64,000 bases of DNA from Leadbetterella lacustris (GTDB lineage Bacteria; Bacteroidota; Bacteroidia; Cytophagales; Spirosomataceae), in the NCBI GenBank assembly GCA_965234335.1, contig OZ248454.1, positions 124,001-188,000 of the forward strand, in the 5' to 3' direction. The notes under the pieces were generated by a model. It had not been told where the DNA came from, searched no databases, and saw only the letters and a list, made by a program, of their open reading frames with translations. The position numbers were made by a program, and so were the translations under genes. Every line of letters begins with the position of its first letter. The stretch's first letter is position 1. This document shows, in pieces, positions 44,564 through 53,500 of the stretch.

Positions 44564-44910
44564 ATGATTGACGATTTATGACCTGTAGTGCAAGACTTGC
44601 TTTTAGCAGAACTTGATAAAGAATATATTTGAACTATTTTGTTTTTAAATGCTGATTCTTGCCGAAATTTGATGGGCGAAAACCCAGAAAATAAAGAGGT
44701 AAATTTACATGTAAAAGTACACCAATATTTAGATGAAGTGTTCGGAAAACACGACGCTCTTTCAACTGGCAGTTAGACAAATTTGAAAGATCAAAAATAG
44801 CAACAGAACCGCCCTCAATAGATATAGGAGAAATCACTAACAAAGGATCTCTGAATCAAAGAGCGGTTTTGAAAAATCCGGCACATTTGTCAGAAAAAAT
44901 GTTTCGGTAG
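44564..44910 (+). pseudogene. Relic of a feruloyl-CoA synthase-like AMP-binding enzyme (C-terminus)
   Basis: Two frames carry consecutive parts of one C-terminus. First MIDDL, stop, PVVQDLLLAELDKEYI, stop and frameshift, then LNADSCRNLMGENPENKEVN and VKVHQYLDEVFGKHDALS. After a shift: DKFERSKIATEPPSIDIGEI and TNKGSLNQRAVLKNPAHLSE, KMFR, TAG at 44908. PPSIDxGEITDKGxxNQRAVL is the conserved end of feruloyl-CoA synthase-type acyl-CoA synthetases. At least two stops and frameshifts are present and the N-terminal 500 residues are absent, so it is a relic. It sits between DUF3237 and an SDR of the type usually found next to this enzyme. Confidence 0.75.
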
Positions 44911-45069
44911 TTTTTAAATCAATCAAGTAAATAAGAATACTGAAGACACTGATTTAGCTCGATTGACGCAGAAATTAAATTTAATCAAAGATTGGCCGTG
45001 AATTTTAGTTTTTCTATTTTATAAAAAATTAATCTGTGTAAATCCGTGCCATACGGTTTCAAAAAAATA

Positions 45070-45837
45070 ATGGAAATAAAAAATAAAACATTCCTAATTA
45101 CGGGCGGGGCATCTGGTTTGGGATATGCCACCACCAAAATGATTATTGAAAACGGCGGAAATGCTGTTTTGCTTGATGTTAATGCCGAGGCAGGCGAAAA
45201 AGCAGAAAACGAATTAGGCAAAAACACCAAGTTTGTAAAAACCGATGTCACTAGCGAAGAACAAGTTCAAAACGCTGTTGATGCTGCAGTGAATCATTTT
45301 GGTGGAATAAATGGCGTGACCAATTGTGCAGGAATAGGCCCAGCCATGCGGGTAGTTGGCAAAAATGGCCCACATGGACTTGATTTTTTCACTAAAATAG
45401 TAAATATCAATTTAATAGGAACCTTCAACGTTTTGAGATTAGCAACAAATGTGATTCAAAACAACGAACCCAATGAAGGCGGTGAAAGAGGCATAATCAT
45501 AAATACCGCCTCAGTGGCTGCATTTGATGGACAAATAGGACAAGCCGCCTACGCTGCTTCAAAAGGCGGAATCGTGGCCATGACCCTTCCTATCGCTCGT
45601 GAATTAGCAAGAATGGGAATCAGAGTTATGGCCATCGCTCCTGGAATATTCGAAACCCCCTTGTTGGCTTCCATGCCTGAAGACGTGAAAGAGTCTCTCG
45701 GAAAACAAGTACCATTTCCTCCAAGACTTGGCCAACCTACTGAATTTGCCAATTTGGTAAAACATATCATTGAGAATCAAATGCTAAATGGCGAAGTTAT
45801 CCGATTGGATGGGGCAATAAGAATGGGGGCTAAATAA
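45070..45837 (+). CDS. SDR-family dehydrogenase, HSD10/3-hydroxyacyl-CoA type
   Basis: 255 residues from ATG 45070 (MEIKNKTFLITGG); an in-frame ATG at 45046 lies in repeat-like sequence. Motifs: ITGGASGLGYATTKM, VTNCAGIGPAMRVVG, Ser in NTASVAAFDG and YAASK. The long insertion GKNGPHGLDFFTKIVNINL and the NNEPNEGGERGIIINTAS segment are typical of type II 3-hydroxyacyl-CoA dehydrogenases. In hydroxycinnamate loci this enzyme would act on the 3-hydroxy-3-arylpropionyl-CoA intermediate; here the CoA synthase next door is broken. Confidence 0.92.
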   Translation: MEIKNKTFLITGGASGLGYATTKMIIENGGNAVLLDVNAEAGEKAENELGKNTKFVKTDVTSEEQVQNAVDAAVNHFGGINGVTNCAGIGPAMRVVGKNGPHGLDFFTKIVNINLIGTFNVLRLATNVIQNNEPNEGGERGIIINTASVAAFDGQIGQAAYAASKGGIVAMTLPIARELARMGIRVMAIAPGIFETPLLASMPEDVKESLGKQVPFPPRLGQPTEFANLVKHIIENQMLNGEVIRLDGAIRMGAK

Positions 45838-45857
45838 AATTAACCAAACTTAAAAAT

Positions 45858-46970
45858 ATGAAAAAAATTATCGCTTTTCTTTTAATTGCAAATGTTGTTT
45901 TTGCACAAAAAATAGCCAAAATAGACTCTGGAGCAATAAATGGTGCTGCTTTTCGAATCGTTTTTCCTGAAAACTGGAAAGGCAAACTATTGATGTATGC
46001 CCATGGATATGAGTTTATGGGGAGTCCTTTACAAAGTAAAAATCCAGAGTGGATTTCAAAAATGAAACCATTTACAGACAGAGGATTTGCTGTGGCAGCA
46101 TCTGATTATCGAAATCAAGGCTTGGCGTTGGTTCAAGGAGTAGATGATACCGAGGCACTTCGGCAATATTTTGTAAATAAATATGGGAAACCTGACTCTA
46201 CTTTCATAGCAGGGCATTCCATGGGTGGTGGAATTACTATTGCTACCATAGAAAATTTTGGCAAAAGTTATGTCGGTGGATTTCCGATGTGTCCGTTGGC
46301 TGGCAGAATATATCTCCAAACCCGTAAAGAATTTGATTTAATAGCCACATTTAACGCTTTTTTTCCTGGAAATATGCCTACTTTGTCTGAAATCTTGGAT
46401 AAAAACCAATCGACAAAACCAGTTTCTATGAATGTGGCGTTTGGAAAAGCGATGGCACTAAAAAAAGTGATATTTGCTAAAGATTCGCTATTGGCTGCAG
46501 ACATCGCAGATAGATTTGATCTAAAGCCTGATGATTTACCTTTTGCTTTGGCATTTGGAGAAAATGTACTTCGAGATATTGCCATCAAAGGTGGCGGAAA
46601 TCCTTATGACAATACCAATACACTTTATGGTGGGTTTCGTGACAATCTTTTGGTAAATCAAAAAGTAGAGAGACTTTCATCCACTATTTCCCAAGATAAA
46701 TTATTCGGAAAATATGATAGGACGGGAAATATTGATAAACCCACTTTGGTGCTTCATACTATTTATGACCAGTTAATTCCAGCCGAAATGGCCATTGTGA
46801 GATACGAAAATTTGATACAAGAAAAAGGCAAACAAGAATTTTATACCGTAAAATATACCAATGGACAAGGGCATTGTAACTTTACCCCTGAACAAACCGG
46901 AAAGACTTTTGATGCTTTGCGAAATTGGGCAAAAACAGGTGTAAAGGCAAAGGCGGGATATATTGATTAA
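45858..46970 (+). CDS. Secreted alpha/beta hydrolase
   Basis: A 370-residue exported protein with a signal peptide (residues 1-17, ending VVFAQ). Alpha/beta-hydrolase elements: KLLMYAHGYEFMG, nucleophile elbow FIAGHSMGGGITIA, Asp in HTIYDQLIPAEMA and His in NGQGHCNFTPEQ. The substrate is unknown; an ester of a plant aromatic is possible from context. It follows the SDR gene by 20 bp and is probably cotranscribed. Confidence 0.85.
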   Translation: MKKIIAFLLIANVVFAQKIAKIDSGAINGAAFRIVFPENWKGKLLMYAHGYEFMGSPLQSKNPEWISKMKPFTDRGFAVAASDYRNQGLALVQGVDDTEALRQYFVNKYGKPDSTFIAGHSMGGGITIATIENFGKSYVGGFPMCPLAGRIYLQTRKEFDLIATFNAFFPGNMPTLSEILDKNQSTKPVSMNVAFGKAMALKKVIFAKDSLLAADIADRFDLKPDDLPFALAFGENVLRDIAIKGGGNPYDNTNTLYGGFRDNLLVNQKVERLSSTISQDKLFGKYDRTGNIDKPTLVLHTIYDQLIPAEMAIVRYENLIQEKGKQEFYTVKYTNGQGHCNFTPEQTGKTFDALRNWAKTGVKAKAGYID

Positions 46971-47037
46971 TCTTTTTTCAAAATAATGACCAAACTTACT
47001 ATGTTTTTTCATTGTCAAAAAAAATGTTTGCTTAACA

Positions 47038-48318
47038 ATGCAAAATATAATTCTTAAAATATTTATTTCTTTATTGCTCATAGCATCTGAAAATCTCTAT
47101 GGTCAAAATTTTAACCAGAAAAGAATCATCGTTAGCACCGACATAGGCGGCACCGACCCCGATGATAACCAATCTATGATACACCTTATGATGTATTCTG
47201 ACCTATTTCAAATAGAAGGTTTGATTTCTTCACCATTCGGAAAAGGTCGCAAAAAAGACCTTTTAGAGATGATTAACTTCTACGAAAAGGATTTTCCAAA
47301 ACTGAAAAAGCACAATTCAAAATTAGCAAGTCCCGATATGTTACGTGCAGTTTGCAAGCAAGGAGAGGTAGATTCTGCTCCATATTCAGGCTTTAGAAAA
47401 AATAGCGAAGGATCAGACTGGATTATCAAATGTGCTAAAAGAAAATCAAACCAAGCACTTTGGGTCTTGGTTTGGGGTGGCTTAGAAGATGTGGCTCAAG
47501 CACTGCACGATGCCCCCGAAATCGAAAAAAAAATAAGAGTGTATTGGATAGGTGGCCCCAATAAAAAATGGAGCATTAATGCTTATTCGTACATAGTAGA
47601 AAATCATCCAAACCTCTGGATGATAGAGTCTAACGCAACCTACAGAGGCTGGTTTATGGAAGACGAAAACGCCCCTGCAAATATGCACGATTCCGCTTAT
47701 TACGAGAATTTTATTAAAGGGCGAGGTGTAATGGGGGTAGATTTCATCAATTATTACAAGGGTCACATCAAAATGGGCGACACACCTTCGTTGGCCTATT
47801 TAATAGAAGGAAATCCTAATAATCCAACAGATGAAAGTTGGGGCGGACAATATACGCCAATCGCTTACAGTTCGAGACATATTTTTGGGAGAAATACTAC
47901 CAAGGTCGATAGTTTCCCTGCCTACGGAGTGGTTGAATGGCGGTTTAAAGGCCCTAATATTACAATTCCAGCCGATTCCTCTTGCTTTACACTTGAAATC
48001 CAAAAGCAAGAATGGCCAGGTTATTATCTAGGTAATGGCATTTACGGAGTGCGATATTCTTCCAAAAAGCCAGAAGTAAGTTCTTATACTATTCGTAGCA
48101 AAATCAAAGAATTGAATGGACAAAAAGGCGAATACACCAGCACAGCTCCATGGCCAGGCAAACCCAATAAAGATGATTATCTGTTAGGAAAAAACTGGTT
48201 TGGAGATTTGCCCAATCCCGAATATTTTTTGGAAGGTCAACAAGGGGCCAAAACTATTTCTAAATACCGACAAGAATACCTAACAGATTGGGCTAAACGT
48301 TGGGATTGGCTCAAATAA
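47038..48318 (+). CDS. DUF1593 (nucleoside-hydrolase-like) secreted protein
   Basis: A 426-residue exported protein (signal 1-20) with a DUF1593 domain: RIIVSTDIGGTDPDDNQSMI (Ca-binding DxDxxxxDD pattern), LLEMINFYEKDFPKLKKHN, ALWVLVWGGLEDVAQAL and KKIRVYWIGGPNKKW. The family is related to nucleoside hydrolases and includes the cellulose-binding protein Sde182. It forms a tandem pair with the next gene (45 bp apart), which is a distant paralogue. The actual activity is unknown. Confidence 0.9.
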   Translation: MQNIILKIFISLLLIASENLYGQNFNQKRIIVSTDIGGTDPDDNQSMIHLMMYSDLFQIEGLISSPFGKGRKKDLLEMINFYEKDFPKLKKHNSKLASPDMLRAVCKQGEVDSAPYSGFRKNSEGSDWIIKCAKRKSNQALWVLVWGGLEDVAQALHDAPEIEKKIRVYWIGGPNKKWSINAYSYIVENHPNLWMIESNATYRGWFMEDENAPANMHDSAYYENFIKGRGVMGVDFINYYKGHIKMGDTPSLAYLIEGNPNNPTDESWGGQYTPIAYSSRHIFGRNTTKVDSFPAYGVVEWRFKGPNITIPADSSCFTLEIQKQEWPGYYLGNGIYGVRYSSKKPEVSSYTIRSKIKELNGQKGEYTSTAPWPGKPNKDDYLLGKNWFGDLPNPEYFLEGQQGAKTISKYRQEYLTDWAKRWDWLK

Positions 48319-48363
48319 TTTCATTTTTTTGTTTAAATTTAAAACTTAATTTTAAAAATTCAA

Positions 48364-49788
48364 TTGTCGATGAAAATTTTTAAACTGCTGATTATAATAG
48401 CTTTTTGTCATATTTTTCATACAAAAATTTTGGCACAAAATACAAAACCAAGAGTAATTGTTTTAACGGACATCGAAAATGAACCTGATGATGCCATGTC
48501 AACGGTACGTTTTCTTACTTACTCCAATCAGTTTGATATAGAAGGCTTAGTTGCAACGACCTCGGTTCATCAAAAAAACAAAGTGGCCTCATGGAGACTT
48601 AAAGAAATTGTGGAAGCTTATGGAAAAGTACAACCCAATTTATTGCTGCACGAACAAGGTTTCCCCAGTTCTAAAAATCTTCTTTCACTTATCAAAGATG
48701 GCCGTGCTGACTATGGCATGCAAGCTGTTGGCAAAGGCATGGATTCAGAAGGTTCGGAACAAATTATTAAATCAGTTGACCGAAACGACACACGACCCGT
48801 CTGGGTATTGGTTTGGGGTGGCCCTAATTGTCTTGCCCAGGCTCTTTGGAAAGTAAAAAATACACGGAATGCCAAAGAAGTTGAAAAATTTGTGGCAAAA
48901 CTGCGGGTGTACACCATTTCAGATCAAGACGATAGCGGCCCTTGGATGAGGAAAACGTTTCCTAAATTGTTTTATATCGCTAGCCCGGGCTTTCATGATT
49001 TAGGAGGTTATCATCATGCCATCTGGTCGGGAATTAGTGGAGATAAATTTCACGGACGTTTTGCCGGAGGTAATTTTGAAATAGTAGATAACCCTTGGCT
49101 CGACACACATGTTCGCAGCAAAGGACCTTTGGGACAGCAGTACCCTTTTGCCAAGTTTTTGATGGAAGGCGATACACCAAGTTTTTTGTATTTAATTAAC
49201 AATGGTTTAGGAAATTCTGAAAATCCACATTGGGGAAGTTGGGGAGGTAGATACGAATTTTATCAACCACGAACCGAAAAATGGTTTTTAGAACCAGAAA
49301 CACGTCCCTTATGGACAAATGCCGAAGATGAGGTTTTTGGTGCTGATAGCAGTTGGCATACAAGTAACAAAGCCACCATTTGGCGTTGGAGAGAGGCTTT
49401 TCAGCTTGATTTTGTGGCAAGAATGGACTGGAGCATCAAGCCATACAAAGAAGCCAACCACCCACCAATAGTAAAAATTAATAGTGAAAAATACATCAAA
49501 GCCAAGGTAGGTGACAAAATCAACCTTAGTGCCGAAGGCTCAACTGACCCTGACGGAAACGCACTATCATACAAATGGTTTTATTACCCTGAAGTGGGCA
49601 CTTTTACAATAGGAACAGCAAGAACGGGTAATCCCCTAAAAATTGAAGATGCCAACAAACAAAAAGCTTGGTTTACAGTCCCAAAAAGCACTAGATTGGG
49701 CACTATGCATATCATTTTGGAGGTTACTGATAATGGAAGTCCGGCTTTGACACGGTATGAGCGGGTGATAGTGGAGGTCAAAGAATAG
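48364..49788 (+). CDS. DUF1593 (Sde182-like) secreted protein with C-terminal beta domain
   Basis: A 474-residue exported protein (signal ending ILAQ; a second ATG lies at 48370). The nucleoside-hydrolase-like domain shows VIVLTDIENEPDDAMSTVRF, DTRPVWVLVWGGPNCLAQAL and LRVYTISDQDDSGPWMRKTF. The last 100 residues form the Sde182 C-terminal beta-sandwich, with SAEGSTDPDGNALSYKWFYY and HIILEVTDNGSPALTRYERV. Cytoplasmic processing is unlikely given the signal. It pairs with the gene at 47038. Confidence 0.92.
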   Translation: MSMKIFKLLIIIAFCHIFHTKILAQNTKPRVIVLTDIENEPDDAMSTVRFLTYSNQFDIEGLVATTSVHQKNKVASWRLKEIVEAYGKVQPNLLLHEQGFPSSKNLLSLIKDGRADYGMQAVGKGMDSEGSEQIIKSVDRNDTRPVWVLVWGGPNCLAQALWKVKNTRNAKEVEKFVAKLRVYTISDQDDSGPWMRKTFPKLFYIASPGFHDLGGYHHAIWSGISGDKFHGRFAGGNFEIVDNPWLDTHVRSKGPLGQQYPFAKFLMEGDTPSFLYLINNGLGNSENPHWGSWGGRYEFYQPRTEKWFLEPETRPLWTNAEDEVFGADSSWHTSNKATIWRWREAFQLDFVARMDWSIKPYKEANHPPIVKINSEKYIKAKVGDKINLSAEGSTDPDGNALSYKWFYYPEVGTFTIGTARTGNPLKIEDANKQKAWFTVPKSTRLGTMHIILEVTDNGSPALTRYERVIVEVKE

Positions 49789-50064
49789 TTAAATTACGAA
49801 TGTATTTAATGAAACCATCAATTAAATTCTTCATTTGAAAAGTATCTAATTAAGTACCTAAAGCTTCTGATTAAGTATAAGTTATTGATTATTATTTTAC
49901 TACAAAACGATTTTTTTAATTGATTAAAAATTAGCATATTTATAAATTCAAATTGTTCCTTTAAATTCCTAAATCGAGGCATCGAAACAAGTCCATTTGA
50001 AAATTTTGATTATTTCAAATGCCAAAACCAAGATTAAATGTTTAACCAAAATTTTACAGAGTAT

Positions 50065-50208
50065 AATTGCGGGTGGCGTTCCGCTTTAGGAACTGTTTTT
50101 TGCTACTTTTTTTCCAATGGAATAGCAACCCGGCGGTGAGACGACTCGCAAAAAGTAGGCCCCGCCGGCAGGCGAGCAAAACTTATAATTTGGGGCAGAA
50201 TTTTGCTC
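50065..50208. other. GC-rich structured intergenic element
   Basis: In an AT-rich 460-bp gap (49789-50249) a GC-rich island contains several nested inverted repeats: GTTCC...GGAAC at about 50079-50094, TTTTGCTACTTTTT against AAAAAGTAG and AGCAAAA further on (with GCCCCGCCGGCAGGCG in between), and GGGGCA...TGCTCC at 50191-50208. It looks like a dispersed structured element or a small RNA. No coding frame is convincing. The remainder of the gap is AT-rich and featureless. Confidence 0.5.
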
Positions 50209-50249
50209 CGAAAATTCAGTTAAGTATTTTTGATTGAATTACAAAAAAT

Positions 50250-51014
50250 TTATTGTTTCTCAAGAATACTACTAATCTGAATGCATGCTTGTTGCATAGG
50301 CTCCAAAAAACGCTTTATCATTTCGTTTTTTGTAAATCTGTTGGTTGGACTAAGTATGGTTAAAGCATAAATTACCTTTTCATTTTTTGAAAAAATCGGT
50401 GTAGAAATAGCCCTTAAGCCTACTTCCAATTCCTGATCAACAAATGCATAACCCTGTTTTTTTATTTTATTTAACTCTAAACACAAACTATTCTTATCAA
50501 CTATGGTATTTTCGGTAAGTTGCTTATAATCAAACTTATCCAAAAGTTCATTTTTTAACCCTTCATTCATTGCGAGTATCATCCTACCCATTGAGGTTAG
50601 GTGGGCTGGTAATCTTGAGCCTACTTTTAAAGAAACCGTCATTACTCTTGAAACTTGCTCTTGTACAATGTAAACTATGTCTTTATTTTCTATCAGACCA
50701 ATAGAACATGATTCCTCCACCTCTTTTGAAAGTTTTACCATAAAAGGCTTCGCAATTTCAATAATATCCATTGAGGATATATAATTATATCCCAAATCCA
50801 AAACTTTTGGCGTTAGGCTAAAATGTTTCCCATCGTTTTGCATATAACCAAGATAGCTATAAGTTAACAAAAACCTACGTGCAGCAGCCCTACTCAAATC
50901 TGTTCTTTCAGCTACTTCAGACAAAGTCATTGCTTTTTTTTCATTACTAAAGGCTAATAGTACATTTAAGCCCTTTTCAAGCGATTGTACAAAATCCGAT
51001 TCCTTTATTTCCAT
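50250..51014 (-). CDS. IclR-family transcriptional regulator
   Basis: A 254-residue regulator with an N-terminal winged helix (residues 10-70: MTLSEVAERTDLSRAAARRF) and a C-terminal IclR effector domain (GSRLPAHLTSMGRMILAMNE, GYAFVDQELEVGLRAISTPI). IclR members of the PcaR/PobR/PcaU type commonly control aromatic catabolism. It is divergent from the MetE-like gene with a 23-bp perfect palindrome between them, the likely operator. Confidence 0.93.
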   Translation of the reverse strand: MEIKESDFVQSLEKGLNVLLAFSNEKKAMTLSEVAERTDLSRAAARRFLLTYSYLGYMQNDGKHFSLTPKVLDLGYNYISSMDIIEIAKPFMVKLSKEVEESCSIGLIENKDIVYIVQEQVSRVMTVSLKVGSRLPAHLTSMGRMILAMNEGLKNELLDKFDYKQLTENTIVDKNSLCLELNKIKKQGYAFVDQELEVGLRAISTPIFSKNEKVIYALTILSPTNRFTKNEMIKRFLEPMQQACIQISSILEKQ

Positions 51015-51124
51015 ACTTTCTTATCTAAAATATTAAATGCCTATTTTACTCTTTAACCAAAAATAAAAAGTGCAAAATGATTAAATCAAATATATTTTTT
51101 GTTAATTTAGTTCAAAATAAAAAC

Positions 51125-51147
51125 ATTTGTTCGTATTACGAACAAAT
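51125..51147. promoter_or_regulatory. 23-bp perfect palindrome, likely IclR operator
   Basis: Arms ATTTGTTCGTA and TACGAACAAAT around a central T, with no mismatch. It is in the divergent region 110 bp from the IclR start and 51 bp from the MetE-like start. A perfect palindrome of this length in this position is the expected form of an IclR binding site; the link is inferred. Confidence 0.75.
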
Positions 51148-51198
51148 ATAACAATATTTTAAACTTACCTACAAAAACTATTAAACAAAATTTATACA

Positions 51199-52302
51199 AT
51201 GGAAACAAATTTCAGAGCCGACCACGTCGGTAGTTTATTAAGAACGGCAGAAGTAAAGGAGAGCAGAGATAAATGGAAAAATGGCCAAATCTCAGCCGAA
51301 GAATTAAGAGCAATTGAAAATATCGGCATAGCAGAAACTGTAAAAAAGCTTGAAGCCACTGGTATGAAAGCCATCACAGACGGTGAATTCAGAAGAGACT
51401 ATTTTCACTTAGATTTCTTGAAAGAACTTGCGGGCGTATCTGTCACTGGAGGTGTAGGTGGTGGACAAGCCAAAGTTGCTTCAGATGGTTTTACTCCGCC
51501 AGTTTTGAGTGTAACTGGTAAACTTAAACACCAACATGACATCCAGGTAGATGATTTTAACTTCTTGAAATCAATCGTAACCGCAACCCCAAAAGTCTCT
51601 ATCCCATCCCCTACCATGATACATTTTCGTGGTGGAAGAAAATCTATCGATATCAATTCTTATCCTGACATGGATGAGTTTTTCCATGATTTGTCCAATG
51701 CTTATAAAGAAGAAATCGATCATCTTTACCAAGCCGGACTACGTTATTTACAATTAGACGACACCAATTTGGCCTATCTTTGTGACCCAAAAATGCGTGC
51801 TGCAGCAGCTGAAAGAGGTGAAGACCCTAATGAACTACCTAAAACCTACGCTGCATTGATAAATTCTGTTATTGACGGAAGACCTCATGATTTAACAGTC
51901 GGAATTCACTTGTGCAGAGGCAATTACCGCAGCACTTGGTTTGCTGAGGGCGGATATGAACCTGTTGCTGAAATCTTATTTAACGAAATCAATGTGGATA
52001 GATATCTTTTGGAATATGACGACGAACGTTCAGGAGATTTTGCACCACTTCGATTTGTTCCAAGCCACAAAAAAGTAGTTTTGGGAATCATTTCATCGAA
52101 AAAAAGAGAAATGGAAACCATAGACGGCCTATGTAAAAGAATTGACGAAGCAGCTCAATATATGCCTCTAGAAAACATGTGTGTAAGTCCGCAATGTGGA
52201 TTCTCTAGCACTCATCATGGCAACGACATGAGCGACGATGACCAATGGCGTAAAATGGAATTGGTGGTAAATACAGCTATAAAAGTGTGGGGAGAAAGCT
52301 GA
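51199..52302 (+). CDS. MetE C-terminal-like (cobalamin-independent methionine synthase family) methyltransferase
   Basis: A 367-residue single-domain member of the MetE family, half the length of full MetE and lacking the N-terminal domain. Start FRADHVGSLLRT is typical; zinc ligands are visible in GIHLCRGNY (His, Cys) and CVSPQCGFSS (Cys); ITDGEFRRDYFHLDF and YLQLDDTNLAYL complete the substrate site. Short members transfer methyl groups to homocysteine or related thiols from donors other than the usual folate triglutamate, and some are thought to act in demethylation pathways. The divergent IclR regulator and the nearby aromatic operon suggest a role in handling methyl groups from methoxylated aromatics. 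Confidence 0.85.
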   Translation: METNFRADHVGSLLRTAEVKESRDKWKNGQISAEELRAIENIGIAETVKKLEATGMKAITDGEFRRDYFHLDFLKELAGVSVTGGVGGGQAKVASDGFTPPVLSVTGKLKHQHDIQVDDFNFLKSIVTATPKVSIPSPTMIHFRGGRKSIDINSYPDMDEFFHDLSNAYKEEIDHLYQAGLRYLQLDDTNLAYLCDPKMRAAAAERGEDPNELPKTYAALINSVIDGRPHDLTVGIHLCRGNYRSTWFAEGGYEPVAEILFNEINVDRYLLEYDDERSGDFAPLRFVPSHKKVVLGIISSKKREMETIDGLCKRIDEAAQYMPLENMCVSPQCGFSSTHHGNDMSDDDQWRKMELVVNTAIKVWGES

Positions 52303-52321
52303 TTTTCAATGAGTTTTTATG

Positions 52322-52443
52322 GAACACGGATGACACGTATGACACGGATTGAACAGATGACCACGGATTTTTTTCTTTTAAATCCATAATTAGATTTAAA
52401 TTAATTTCAGTGTAAATCAGTAAAATCCGTGTTATCAGTGTTC
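52322..52443. repeat. Imperfect inverted repeat of the ACACGGATT family
   Basis: GAACACGGATGACAC at the left end pairs (13 of 15) with GTGTTATCAGTGTTC at the right end, and ACACGGATTGAACAG inside pairs with the AATCCGTGT side. The core equals that of the direct repeats at 4467-4700. Confidence 0.75.
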
Positions 52444-52484
52444 AAATACGAAACAGTAATAAAATAAAGAAGCAATTATAGGCT

Positions 52485-52670
52485 AGAAAAAATATTCATT
52501 TCCTGTTGCACGAAATGCTGAAAGTATAAGAACTCCATGAGGATGATTATTTTAAAATCATTCTAAAAAGACCTTTGACTTGGTGCTGGAAATGGCAGAC
52601 GAAATCAGTCAAAAAACTTCTTTACCAGCTTTTGTCAACAGCAATAGAATTAAGCCGCAAGTGATTGAAT
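52485..52670 (+). pseudogene. Relic of an acyl-CoA dehydrogenase N-terminus
   Basis: KNIHFLLHEMLKV, TAA, ELHEDDYFK, then after a frameshift HSKKTFDLVLEMADEISQKT and SLPAFVNSNRIKPQVIE. This follows the N-terminal helices of the large acyl-CoA dehydrogenases of Bacteroidota (FLLHEVLKVEEL ... DHSxETFDLVLxMAEEI). The fragment ends where the thiolase relic begins at 52671. Confidence 0.65.
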
Positions 52671-52918
52671 ACCAAGGGTTCTGGAAACAGCCAAACACTA
52701 GACAGAAAATACTTCGTTAAACTCAATTGCATCAATATTTGCAATTTTGAGGCTTGCTTTCTGAAAAGCTTTGGGCGAAGCTCCAACTGGACCAACCCCC
52801 ATAAGCCTTGGCTCTACTCCTACCACTGCTGAGCTTATTATGATAGCCTAGGATTTTAAACTAAGGGGCTTTATTGCATTTTCTAAATAATAATCATTGC
52901 ACCTGCCCCATCATTTTA
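52671..52918 (-). pseudogene. Relic of a thiolase (diverged pcaF copy)
   Basis: On the minus strand the segment aligns without large gaps to 53687-53935 in pcaF: for example CTCCAACTGGACCAA and CTTGGCTCTACTCCTAC match CTCCAACTGGACCAA and CTTGGCTCCACTCCTAC. About four in five bases are identical by eye. It has in-frame stops and covers only about 80 codons, so it is a degraded duplicate. Confidence 0.85.
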
Positions 52919-52984
52919 GACGGAGGCTGTTACGATGCGGACTCTCGAAAACAAATAGTATACTCCTACAAAATTGCCTAAATA

Positions 52985-53265
52985 ATGATGGCAAACAACC
53001 TTTTATTGGTGATGGGCTCTGGAAACAGAGACGAAGCCAATTTTGAAAACGGGGAAGTGTTTAATATACATCGTGAAAACTCAAAAGAACATCTTTCTTT
53101 TGGTTACGGAATTCATTTTTGTTTAGGCTCGCCATTGGCAAAACTAGAATTCAAAACAGTTTTAAAAGAACTTACTCGACTTATACCTGATTTAAAAATT
53201 AAAAAAAATAAAAATTTGCTTTTGCCCCAAATACTTCGTTCAGGGCTCCAGTGGCTTTGGTGTAG
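52985..53265 (+). pseudogene. Cytochrome P450 C-terminal fragment (frameshifted)
   Basis: The frame from 52985 gives MGSGNRDEANFENGEVFNIH, then the heme-binding FGYGIHFCLGSPLAKLE (F-x-x-G-x-H-x-C-x-G) and LKELTRLIPDLKIKK. Near 53215 the frame slips: the expected P450 end FAPNTSFRAPVALV is in another frame and ends at TAG 53263-53265. The N-terminal 300 residues are absent. A P450 in an aromatic locus might have been an O-demethylase, but this fragment is dead. Confidence 0.85.
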
Positions 53266-53284
53266 AGTGGTAAATTCTTAAATA

Positions 53285-53500
53285 TTCAACCAAAACAACA
53301 AGAAATATACTTTGTTTTTTAAAGAGGCTTTACCGACCGAATACGAATTGTTAGGAGGAAAAGGTTCGAATTTAGCGAGCATGAGAGCAGCAGAAATTCC
53401 TGTTCCAGTTGGCTTTTGTGTCACTACATACGCCTTCGTAGAATTCCTAGAAAAATCGGAACTTAGTAAAACGATTATTGATAAAGCAAATATTCTAGAC
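53285..53500 (+). pseudogene. N-terminal fragment of a PEP synthase/pyruvate phosphate dikinase-type protein
   Basis: FFKEALPTEYELLGGKGSNL followed by ASMRAAEIPVPVGFCVTTYA and FVEFLEKSELSKTIIDKAN is the beginning of the PPDK N-terminal (ATP-grasp) domain. No proper start codon is seen (TTG at 53312 at best) and the sequence is cut off where it meets the 3' end of pcaF at 53495, so only about 70 residues remain. Confidence 0.8.
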
